From an uncultured Lachnospiraceae bacterium (lineage in GTDB: Bacteria; Bacillota; Clostridia; Lachnospirales; Lachnospiraceae): a stretch of DNA of 56,967 bases. Made by a program: the position numbers and the translations under genes. Under the pieces are notes generated by a model. That model was given only the letters and a program-made list of their open reading frames with translations, made no database searches and had not been told where the DNA came from. Positions 17,691-26,135 of the stretch are shown here, in pieces. Location of the stretch: positions 1 to 56,967 of the forward strand of contig CAMWXB010000018.1 of assembly GCA_947178125.1 (NCBI GenBank), given 5' to 3'. The number at the start of each line of letters is the position of its first letter. The stretch's first letter is position 1.

Positions 17691-17714
17691 CCCGACTCTC
17701 CTTTCTCCTACATT

Positions 17715-18764
17715 TTACGCATCCAGATTTTTCTCATATCTGAACTGAATCAACGTAACAACAAGCACTATCAGGAACAATACCATTGCAATTGCGCTGG
17801 AATATCCCAAATCCCAATAGTTGAACGCATTCTGATAAATGTAGTATACAAGAACGGTCGCCGATGTACTGAGCTTGCCGTCTCCGCCTCCCGCGAGCAT
17901 GACTGCGATATCATATACCTTAAAGCAGTTGATCGTCAGCATGACAACGACAAAAAAGGTCGTGGAACGGAGCTGCGGCCATGTTATGTATTTGAATTTC
18001 TGCCATGTATTCGCGCCGTCAAGGCTTCCGGCCTCATACAATTCCGCCGAAATTCCCTGTAAGCCAGCCAGATAGATTACCATATAATAACCCATGTATT
18101 TCCATACACTGAACAAGATCAACGTGACCAATACCAGATTCCCGCTGAACCATTTCGGCAGATTTTCCTGCGCTACACCGAATACCGTCAGAAGCAGATA
18201 GTTCACCGGTCCTTTTGAAGGGTGGAAGATCATGCTCCAGACTGCCGTGATCGCCACAAGAGAAGCTACATAAGGGAAAAAAGCCACCGTTCGGAAAAAG
18301 CCTCTCGCTCTGACTTTCTGATTCAGCACGATAGCCAGCGCCAGAGAAGCGATCATCGTCAGCGGTACGGTACCGACAACATAGATGATCGTATTTTTTA
18401 ACGCTGCTACAAAAAATGTATCCGAAGGAAGCTTTATGAAATTTTTAAGACCGACAAAAGTAATCGCATTACTGCCGTCCCAGTCCATAAAAGCAAGTAA
18501 AAAGGCAAATACGATCGGAATCAGCGTAAATACGGCGAATCCAATGAAGTTCGGCGCGATAAAGGAATACGCTATGAGATCCCGCTTTGCTTCCCTGCTT
18601 ATGATCCTGTTATTTCTGATCGCGGTTATCTTCCTCTGTTTTTTCTCTCTTTCTGCAATGAGTTTTCTTTTTTTCTTAATATCTGTCTCTTCCCGAATCT
18701 TCTGCATCAAGACAGCAGATTCCTGTTCCAGCTTTTCTACCTGAGCTGCTTTTTTTTCATCCAT
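17715..18764 (-). CDS. Sugar ABC transporter permease (MalF/LacF type)
   Basis: 349 residues. A charged N-terminal cytoplasmic extension of about 65 residues rich in Lys/Glu/Arg (probably helical) precedes six helices and the EAA loop YEAGSLDGANTWQKFKYITW. Partner of the permease downstream. It is separated from the binding-protein gene by a hairpin (18798-18819) that may lower permease expression relative to binding protein. Confidence 0.94.
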   Translation of the reverse strand: MDEKKAAQVEKLEQESAVLMQKIREETDIKKKRKLIAEREKKQRKITAIRNNRIISREAKRDLIAYSFIAPNFIGFAVFTLIPIVFAFLLAFMDWDGSNAITFVGLKNFIKLPSDTFFVAALKNTIIYVVGTVPLTMIASLALAIVLNQKVRARGFFRTVAFFPYVASLVAITAVWSMIFHPSKGPVNYLLLTVFGVAQENLPKWFSGNLVLVTLILFSVWKYMGYYMVIYLAGLQGISAELYEAGSLDGANTWQKFKYITWPQLRSTTFFVVVMLTINCFKVYDIAVMLAGGGDGKLSTSATVLVYYIYQNAFNYWDLGYSSAIAMVLFLIVLVVTLIQFRYEKNLDA

Positions 18765-18797
18765 GCTATAAACCCCCGCCCTTTCCGCTGATAGCTA

Positions 18798-18819
18798 GGG
18801 CTGGTTATTACACCAGCCC
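18798..18819. terminator. Hairpin between binding protein and permease genes
   Basis: GGGCTGGT/ACCAGCCC with a 6-nt loop, no T-run. Position after the binding-protein stop suggests an mRNA-stabilising or attenuating stem, a common device for keeping the binding protein in excess. Confidence 0.6.
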
Positions 18820-18852
18820 CATCTGTCATCTTATGGATTTTCAAACAGTATC

Positions 18853-20268
18853 TTACTGTCCCAAAACTTTTCCTACTTCTTCATTCATCTTTGCAATACC
18901 TTCATCAATGGTCATTTCCTGATTCATGATGGATTTATGATAGGTATCGAGAATATCGTTAATTTCAGATACGTTCTCAGCGTAAGGAACTTCCAGATAC
19001 AGATTGGAAACGTTCAGCGCTTCCTTGCTTTCAGCATCTGTCGGGAATCCTTCCATGCCGGAGATGATGCCGGAAACTTCATCGTTCATGAGCGCCGGGA
19101 AGTTACCTGTTTCAGCCATAACCTTTGCACCTTCTGCGCCGGATACCCACTCTACGAACTTGAATGCTTCGTCTTTGTTATCGGATACGCTCGTTACGGA
19201 AAGTCCTGTAATCGTACCAAGTGTGGAACCAGCTTCTACACCATCAGCATGAGGATATTTTACCATACCCCAGTTGCCGCAGAGTGATGCGTCATATTCG
19301 CCGTTCGCGATATTGGAGATCAGTGTGGAGATGAACCAGGAACCCATATTCATCATCGCTACGTCGCCGCCGGAGAATGCTGCTGAATAATGCAGGCCTT
19401 CTGCGCTCAGGTCAGCATAATTTCTACAGATCTGGTCAGCCTCCTGATTCAATACCATTTCATAATAAGGTTTGAAGTAATCATATTCGCCGTCCAGAAT
19501 GGAGTGCTGTCCATCCAATACGCCGAACAGCTGTACCGCACTTCTCCAAGTATGGTAGTGTGTACCATAAATCTGAGAACCGAAAGTCGGGTCAGCGACC
19601 TGTCTTGCCAACGCGTCATATTCCTCAAATGTCATATCGTTTGTCGGATAATCAACGCCTGCTGCATCAAAAATGTCTTTGTTATAGAAAACTACCCAGA
19701 AGTCATTTCTGAAAGGAAGTTCGTAAAGACTTCCGTTTACAGTAATCTGCGCATCCACGCCGCCGTACTGGCTCAAATCGATTCCTGCTGCTGAAATATA
19801 ACTGTCAAGGGGCTCCAGTGTGTTCTTGGATACCAGTGTCGCATATCCCGGAACATCTTTGATCGTAACAACGTCGAAATCGGAACCGCTTCCGGATAAT
19901 TCTGTTGCAAGAACTGTCATGTAATCAGCGGAACCCAGGTCTACCATTTCAAGTGTCACATTCGGATTTGCTGCCTCATAAGCGTCTTTTAATGCCTGCC
20001 AGTAAGGTGTCGTATCCTTATCCCAGATCGCCCACTTCAGGGTAACTGCCTCGCCAGCGTCCGTACCTGCATCAGCCGCAGGTTCTGCTGCCGTATCAGC
20101 CGGTGCTGTATCTGTCTGTGCGTTATCAGCCGGTGCTGTATCCGCTGTCTGTGTTGTGTCGGCCGCGTTGTCCGCTGCCGGTGCCGTATCGCCGTTAGAG
20201 CCGCATCCTGCAAGCAGACCTGCCAGCATGGTCGCTGTAAGCAATACACTTATTACTTTTTTCTTCAT
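18853..20268 (-). CDS. Extracellular sugar-binding lipoprotein (CUT1 family)
   Basis: 471 residues. Signal peptide with lipobox LLAGC (Cys about 22), then a low-complexity Ala/Asp/Thr-rich linker to about residue 70 made of repeated TAPADN-like units, then a type-1 solute-binding fold (LKWAIWDKDTTPYWQALKDA; FWVVFYNKDIFDAAGVDYP; GDVAMMNMGSWFIS). It captures the oligosaccharide outside the cell for the two permeases. Divergent from the YesM-type kinase gene, which probably controls it. Confidence 0.94.
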   Translation of the reverse strand: MKKKVISVLLTATMLAGLLAGCGSNGDTAPAADNAADTTQTADTAPADNAQTDTAPADTAAEPAADAGTDAGEAVTLKWAIWDKDTTPYWQALKDAYEAANPNVTLEMVDLGSADYMTVLATELSGSGSDFDVVTIKDVPGYATLVSKNTLEPLDSYISAAGIDLSQYGGVDAQITVNGSLYELPFRNDFWVVFYNKDIFDAAGVDYPTNDMTFEEYDALARQVADPTFGSQIYGTHYHTWRSAVQLFGVLDGQHSILDGEYDYFKPYYEMVLNQEADQICRNYADLSAEGLHYSAAFSGGDVAMMNMGSWFISTLISNIANGEYDASLCGNWGMVKYPHADGVEAGSTLGTITGLSVTSVSDNKDEAFKFVEWVSGAEGAKVMAETGNFPALMNDEVSGIISGMEGFPTDAESKEALNVSNLYLEVPYAENVSEINDILDTYHKSIMNQEMTIDEGIAKMNEEVGKVLGQ

Positions 20269-20510
20269 CTGTTATATCCTCCCTTTTAAAAGTTTGATAG
20301 AAACCGCGGCGATAAGAACCGCCTTGGATTACTATGTCATTCAGTATAATGTCTTTTTTTAACAATGAACATAGAATTTATTTTGATTTCCTTCACAATT
20401 TATTCAATATTTATTCCATATATATTCAACTTTTTATGCTTTTTTCCCAAAAAATATATTTTTTTTGAAAAAGATGTAATATTTATTCCACTTTTTTCTT
20501 TGTCTTATAT

Positions 20511-20539
20511 TTGCTTTCCCCCAATTATCCTCTTATGAT
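20511..20539 (+). promoter_or_regulatory. Promoter of the YesM/YesN operon
   Basis: TTGCTT (20511-20516), 17 bp, TATGAT (20534-20539). The transcript would begin near 20546 and carry element D in its leader. The rest of 20269-20510 is AT-rich spacer in which I see no gene. Confidence 0.65.
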
Positions 20540-20548
20540 AAAATAATA

Positions 20549-20635
20549 GGAAATAAGGATTTTCTAAGGCATTAGAATACAACACCTAAGAAAATCTAAG
20601 TTATTCCCGAAAGAATGTCTCTTGCGAGACATTCT
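20549..20635. repeat. Class 1-like palindromic element D in the kinase leader
   Basis: Outer GGAAATAA/TTATTCC (one bulge) encloses GATTTTCTAAGG/CCTAAGAAAATC (one mismatch), followed by hairpin AGAATGTCTC/GAGACATTCT. It lacks hairpin 1 of the full elements. Here it is not behind a stop codon but just before the GGAG and GTG start of the kinase gene. Confidence 0.65.
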
Positions 20636-20655
20636 TCCTGAAGTGGAGAATCTTA

Positions 20656-22521
20656 GTGAATAAGCTTATTATAACGAAAAATAAACTGCATAGATGTTTC
20701 TGTACGATACGCGCGCGCATTTTATTATGTACGTTTTCTCTTATCGCCCTCATCTGTGTTATCATTACTTCAATCAGTTATTTTCTTGTTCTGGACAATC
20801 TGCGGCAGAATCTGATTCAGACATCGGAAACGCGGCTCTCTTTTCTATGCGAGTCCATCGATGCCAATGTGAGCAATGTGAACAGCTTCATCCGCGCATG
20901 CCAGATCAGTACAAAAGTCATTAATTTTACAAAAGAAAAAGAACCTTCCGGCAATCAGACAAAACGTGAGGCACACGATTTTGTCATGGAGAACTATACC
21001 GCCAATGCCGCACTGCCTTCTCAGCTGATCCGTATGGTCATCATCAGCAAATCAAGAAAAGACATCGTACAGGTCGTGGAACCGCCCTATTCTTCCATCG
21101 CGATTTCTGCCGACGCGATTCGCTCGCTTCCTTATTTTGAATCACTTCATGAGCATATGGAAGAAGTCACTACCGGCATCTTGCCGGATTCCTTCTGCAC
21201 GACTAAAGAAATACCGATGATACCCGTTCTCTATCCGATCGAACATCCTTACAAAGCGGAAGAAATCGGCTATATTTTTACGGAAATGTCAACCTCTGTC
21301 ATTACTTCTCCCGTGCGGAATTATCTATCGGAAAGGGACAGCCGCTTTTTCTTCTATATGAACGGTCATTTATATCAATTCCAGAATGAAACTCTTGTTC
21401 CTTGTGAGAATACTTTTGAAATCGTGGAAGACCTGTCAGGCCTCGCACTGAATCCTGACACCCATATTCAGACGGTCCGCGTCCGTAACGAACTGGACGA
21501 GCCGGAGACCCTTACCATCATCACACGTCCTCTCGACACAAGAGGCTGGCATATTGTGGAATGTGTTGACGAATCCCAGCTTATTGAAGACGTATTCAGC
21601 GTCCTTTTTTCCATTGTGCTGATCACCATTGCCGCCGCAAGCTGTATCGGCGTTTTTCTGTCATGGTTCCTGTCCCGGACCGTCAATGTACCGGTCAAGC
21701 AGCTGCAGGCACGAATCCGGCGCATCGAAAACGGTGATTTTTCACGGGACCTGTCAACGGAATGGCCGCACGAACTCGGCGATATTGGGAAAACCATTAA
21801 CGACCTTTCGGAAAATGTACTGCTTTTGATGGAACAAAGGATTGAGGATGAACGACAGAAAAGAGAATATGAATACAAAATGCTGCAGAGCCAGATCAAT
21901 CCACATTTTCTTTATAATACGTTAAATTCCATCAAATGGATGGCTACCATTCAAAATTCACCGGGCATCGCAGAAATGACAACGTCACTCTCCCGCCTGC
22001 TCAAAGATATTTCCAAGGGTGCGACCAATCTCGTCACCATCAAACACGAGCTGGATCTGATCAACGATTACTTTATCATTCAGCAGTACCGCTATGGCGG
22101 CACGATCACACTGACCTTCCATGTGGAGGACGATGCGCTGCTTTCCTGCCAGATCCTGAAGTTCACACTTCAACCGCTCGTGGAAAATGCCATCTTCCAC
22201 GGCATCGAACCCAAAGGAACAGCCGGAAGCATCGATATCCATATTTATCAGGATGAAGCCGGGGATATCCACATCGATGTGACCGATGACGGTGTCGGCA
22301 TGGAGCCGGAACTCACCGCCCGCCTGCTGCATATGGAAACGCCCGCTTCCTCTTCCTTCTTTAAGGAAATCGGCGTCAGCAATGTACACAAGCGATTACA
22401 ATATGAATTTGGAGAGCAGTATGGTCTTTCGATTCGAAGTGAAAAAGGAAGTTTTACGACCATATCTATCTTATTGCCTTTCAGAGAGGGGAAAACTTAT
22501 GATAAAACTGATTATCGCTGA
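20656..22521 (+). CDS. YesM-type sensor histidine kinase
   Basis: 621 residues, GTG start with GGAG 7 nt upstream. Two helices (about 25-45 and 310-335) flank an extracellular sensor domain. A HAMP region follows, then the His_kinase motif QSQINPHFLYNTLNSIKWMA and an HATPase with PLVENAIFHGIEP and VTDDGVGM. Kinases of this class sense sugars or their binding proteins. Its stop overlaps the start of the regulator gene by 23 bp. Confidence 0.94.
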   Translation: MNKLIITKNKLHRCFCTIRARILLCTFSLIALICVIITSISYFLVLDNLRQNLIQTSETRLSFLCESIDANVSNVNSFIRACQISTKVINFTKEKEPSGNQTKREAHDFVMENYTANAALPSQLIRMVIISKSRKDIVQVVEPPYSSIAISADAIRSLPYFESLHEHMEEVTTGILPDSFCTTKEIPMIPVLYPIEHPYKAEEIGYIFTEMSTSVITSPVRNYLSERDSRFFFYMNGHLYQFQNETLVPCENTFEIVEDLSGLALNPDTHIQTVRVRNELDEPETLTIITRPLDTRGWHIVECVDESQLIEDVFSVLFSIVLITIAAASCIGVFLSWFLSRTVNVPVKQLQARIRRIENGDFSRDLSTEWPHELGDIGKTINDLSENVLLLMEQRIEDERQKREYEYKMLQSQINPHFLYNTLNSIKWMATIQNSPGIAEMTTSLSRLLKDISKGATNLVTIKHELDLINDYFIIQQYRYGGTITLTFHVEDDALLSCQILKFTLQPLVENAIFHGIEPKGTAGSIDIHIYQDEAGDIHIDVTDDGVGMEPELTARLLHMETPASSSFFKEIGVSNVHKRLQYEFGEQYGLSIRSEKGSFTTISILLPFREGKTYDKTDYR

Positions 22522-24100
22522 TGATGAGCCGCTCGTTCAGGCCGGCATCAAATCCATGATCAACTGGGAAGAGCACGGAATCAGTATCGTCGGAACCGCG
22601 TCAAACGGCGCCGCCGCCTATGAACTGATTCTGGAGCATTCGCCGGAAATTGCCATAACCGATATCAAAATGCCGGTGATGAGCGGTCTGGAACTTGCCA
22701 AAAAGTGCCGTGAAGAAGGCAGAAAGCTTCCTCTATTCATCATTCTGACCAGCTATGAAGAATTTAACTTCGTAAAAGAAGCGATTACCTATCAAGTCGT
22801 GGACTATCTGATCAAGCTGGAACTGACGCCGGAGATACTTCTCGAAACAGTCCAAAAAGCGATTGAACGCATTCCCGAACAGCAGCCCCCGCAGACTGCC
22901 GCACAGCCGCCGGACAACATTTACCTCATTCGGGAACAGTTCTATACCCGCCTGATCTTCAACCTGTTCGAATCAGAAAAGCAGTTCACGGCACAGGCGC
23001 AGAACCTGAATATTGATTTTTCTTACGGCTCTTTTGCCGTAGGCTATGTAGAGATCAAAAGTGAAAAACTGACACAAATGTCAAACAGCAAACAGCTCAA
23101 TCTCTACACGAGCAGTCTTCAAATGGTGAGCGAACTGATCTCCAGATATATTCCCTGTCATGTCCTTTCACTGGACATGCGGCATTTCTGCATCATTTTC
23201 TTCTTAAAAGATGAGATGGCGGAGGATTATAAAAATCTGATCCGTAATACACTGCGGCAGGTCTCTGTCATGTTATTCAATTATTACAGTGTGAACATTC
23301 ACGCCAGTATCGGTTCCCCTGTAAATTCCCCGCTGCAGATGTCCTCTTCCTATCAGGATGCCAGGCAGACCTTTGCGCGGGTAAGTGAGGAAACACCCAT
23401 TCTTTTTCTGGAAGATATCGCAGAGGATGAACCGTTAAAAAATGTATTCAACATCTCCCTTTTTAAGGAAGACATTCTGAAAGCCTATGCAGAGTATGAC
23501 GAAAAGGCGCTTTATGATACTTTTACTTCTATCATAGAGTTGTTCGACAACCAGAAAGCCCACTATGTGCAAGCGCTGGATGCTGCCAGCAATATTCTGT
23601 ATCTCTCCCTTTCCCTTCTCGGCAACGGAGAGCAGCTCGTATCAGACATTTTCCGGGAAAAAAGCAACGGCTACCGTTCCCTGTATGAACTGACCAATAC
23701 CGAACAGATTCTGGAATGGATGAAATTACTGCGCGACGGCCTGTGCCGAAGCTTCACCATGCACAACAAAGATTACAAAAACCACATTGTCGTCAATGTC
23801 AAGAAATACATCAATGAACATATTGAAGAAAAACTTACTTTAAATAAAGTCGCCAGAGAATTTAATATCAGTCCGAATTATCTGAGCGTTCTTTTTTCCA
23901 AGAATAACGATATCGGGTTTTCCGATTATATCAATCAAAGCAAAATTGATGCCGCCAAAAAGATGATGACCGACGGTGATTACAAAATTTATGAAATTTC
24001 CGACAGGCTTGGCTATGAGAGCGCCTTTTATTTCAGTCGCGTATTTAAAAAAGTGACGGGCTTATCTCCGAGGGACTATATGAATCAGAATCCGCAATAA
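22499..24100 (+). CDS. YesN-type response regulator with AraC DNA-binding domain
   Basis: 533 residues from ATG 22499, with GAGGGG 7 nt upstream; the open frame extends upstream inside the kinase gene. Receiver domain: ADDEPLVQAGIKSM, phospho-Asp in IAITDIKMPVMSG, Lys in YLIKLEL. C-terminal AraC domain with two helix-turn-helix units (LNKVAREFNISPNYLSVLF; YEISDRLGYESAFYFSRVF). Expected to activate the binding protein/permease operon and the downstream lyase gene. Confidence 0.95.
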   Translation: MIKLIIADDEPLVQAGIKSMINWEEHGISIVGTASNGAAAYELILEHSPEIAITDIKMPVMSGLELAKKCREEGRKLPLFIILTSYEEFNFVKEAITYQVVDYLIKLELTPEILLETVQKAIERIPEQQPPQTAAQPPDNIYLIREQFYTRLIFNLFESEKQFTAQAQNLNIDFSYGSFAVGYVEIKSEKLTQMSNSKQLNLYTSSLQMVSELISRYIPCHVLSLDMRHFCIIFFLKDEMAEDYKNLIRNTLRQVSVMLFNYYSVNIHASIGSPVNSPLQMSSSYQDARQTFARVSEETPILFLEDIAEDEPLKNVFNISLFKEDILKAYAEYDEKALYDTFTSIIELFDNQKAHYVQALDAASNILYLSLSLLGNGEQLVSDIFREKSNGYRSLYELTNTEQILEWMKLLRDGLCRSFTMHNKDYKNHIVVNVKKYINEHIEEKLTLNKVAREFNISPNYLSVLFSKNNDIGFSDYINQSKIDAAKKMMTDGDYKIYEISDRLGYESAFYFSRVFKKVTGLSPRDYMNQNPQ

Positions 24101-24152
24101 AAGAGTGAGCGTCTGACAATGGCGAAAAGTATGTGAAAGGAGAAACACGATT

Positions 24153-26135
24153 ATGTTCTATGAAATTGCCGTAAATTATCCGGAGTCTTTCCGGCCCTTT
24201 ACCCTCTATCCGCCGATTACCGACAGGGCGGCCTGGGAAGGATTGGATGAAGAATGGAAAAAAGAAACGCTGACGCTCGGCGAAAGCTATCTGCAATTTG
24301 ACTTTCCGCCGCTGACAGCGACCGATTTTATGGATTTTACGAAGACAGGCAACCGGGTCCGTTATGAAAACAAATGCTTTTCCAAACGGCACGCCCTGAA
24401 TGCACTGGTCCTGGCGGAATGTGTGGAAGATAAAGGACGTTTTCTGGACGATATCATCAATGGCATTTTCTCCATCTGCGAGGAAAGCGCCTGGCAGCTT
24501 CCGCCCCACAACAGCTACATAAGGGATACGCCGCAGCTCCTTTTACCCGACAGCACGGCGCCCGTTCTGGACCTGTTCGCCTGTGAGAGCGGCGCCGTCC
24601 TTGCCACTGCCGGTTATCTTCTGGAAAGCAGGCTCGATGTGATCAGCCCCTTTATCACCAAACGAATCCGGCATGAACTGGAACAGCGTATTTTTACTCC
24701 TTATCTCAACTCTCATTTCTGGTGGATGGGCAACGGAAAAGAGCCAATGAACAACTGGACGATCTGGTGTACGCAGAATGTGCTTTTATCTGTCTTTTTA
24801 TTAAAAAATTTTCCACAGAAAGAATCTCCTGAAAAGAACGGCATTTCAGAATCCGCCGTTCTGCGCAAAGCCTGCCGGAGCGTAGACTATTTTCTTGCAG
24901 AATATGGGGAAGACGGCTGCTGCGACGAGGGCGCACAATACTACCGCCACGCCGGCCTGTGCCTGTTCAACGCAATGGAAATTCTAAACGCAGTGACAAA
25001 CGGCGCCTTTTCAGAGTTGTACAAAGAGCCGAAGATTCGGAACATTGCTTCCTATATTTATAATGTACATATCGACGGCAGATATTATGTAAACTTTGCT
25101 GACTGTTCGCCGGTCGCAGGACGCGCCGGCGCCCGTGAATTTCTCTTTGCGCTGCGAACGGACAATGCGGGCATGGCTGCTTTCGCCGCTTCCGATTTTC
25201 TCGCGGGAATGCCGGATACCCTTCTGCTTCCTGCGGAGAATAATCTCTACTACCGGCTGCAGAATGCCTTTACTGTCCGGGAAATCAGAAACTATGCGGC
25301 TGCTTCATCGGATACTGCGGCTGCCGCAACCGCGGCAGAAGCCACAACAGCTACAGAAACTGTAACAGCTGCAAACGCCGCAACCACTGCAAAAATATCC
25401 GGTACTACGCCCGGCCGCCCCGATATCTACTACCCAAGTGTCGGCCTCTTCCTTGCAAGAGACGATTCCCTCTGTCTCGCAGTCAAAGCAGGTGATAACG
25501 GAGACAGCCATAACCACAATGACACCGGAAGCTTCACGATTTATAAAAACGGAAAACCGCTGTTCATTGATGTGGGTGTCGAGAGTTACACAAAAAAAAC
25601 TTTTTCCCCACAGCGTTACGAAATCTGGACCATGCAGTCCGCCTATCACAATCTTCCAACGATAAACGGTCATATGCAGAGGGACGGCGTTTCCTACTGC
25701 GCAAGGAATGTCAGCTATCAATTACATGACGATAAATGTTATATTGATATGGATATTGCCGCCGCCTATCCCACAGAGGCCGGACTAATTTCATATAAGC
25801 GAAACGCCGCCCTGGTCAAAGGAGAGGAAATCATTATCAAAGATACTTGTTTCTTCCACGATGGCAGCACGAAAACCGTTATCATGAGCCTGATGACTTA
25901 CGAAAAGCCTGTCATCGACAAAAATGCCTCCTGTTGCTCTGATTTCACAGGACCGGATGGGATTCTTACGTTCCGCATTGGTTCCGTCGGCACACTGCGC
26001 GTCAAAGGCGGCAGACTTTCACGGATAAAGGCCATCCCGATTACCGATGCGCGGCTTCAAACCGCGTGGGAACACGAACTTTACCGGATTTTGCTCGATG
26101 TTACCGGAACGGAACTCGAAATGCGCATCTCATAA
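24153..26135 (+). CDS. Heparinase II/III-family polysaccharide lyase-like protein
   Basis: 660 residues. The N-terminal alpha/alpha toroid (WMGNGKEPMNNWTIWCTQN; GCCDEGAQYYRHAG) is followed by the beta-domain signature SHNHNDTGSFTIYKNGKPLF of heparinase II/III-like lyases. No signal peptide, so an intracellular oligosaccharide lyase is likely; its product would be the substrate of the GH88. The exact glycan is not decidable. An Ala/Thr-rich stretch of about 30 residues near residue 385-415 interrupts the two domains. Its end overlaps the convergent hybrid kinase gene by 6 bp. Confidence 0.88.
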   Translation: MFYEIAVNYPESFRPFTLYPPITDRAAWEGLDEEWKKETLTLGESYLQFDFPPLTATDFMDFTKTGNRVRYENKCFSKRHALNALVLAECVEDKGRFLDDIINGIFSICEESAWQLPPHNSYIRDTPQLLLPDSTAPVLDLFACESGAVLATAGYLLESRLDVISPFITKRIRHELEQRIFTPYLNSHFWWMGNGKEPMNNWTIWCTQNVLLSVFLLKNFPQKESPEKNGISESAVLRKACRSVDYFLAEYGEDGCCDEGAQYYRHAGLCLFNAMEILNAVTNGAFSELYKEPKIRNIASYIYNVHIDGRYYVNFADCSPVAGRAGAREFLFALRTDNAGMAAFAASDFLAGMPDTLLLPAENNLYYRLQNAFTVREIRNYAAASSDTAAAATAAEATTATETVTAANAATTAKISGTTPGRPDIYYPSVGLFLARDDSLCLAVKAGDNGDSHNHNDTGSFTIYKNGKPLFIDVGVESYTKKTFSPQRYEIWTMQSAYHNLPTINGHMQRDGVSYCARNVSYQLHDDKCYIDMDIAAAYPTEAGLISYKRNAALVKGEEIIIKDTCFFHDGSTKTVIMSLMTYEKPVIDKNASCCSDFTGPDGILTFRIGSVGTLRVKGGRLSRIKAIPITDARLQTAWEHELYRILLDVTGTELEMRIS

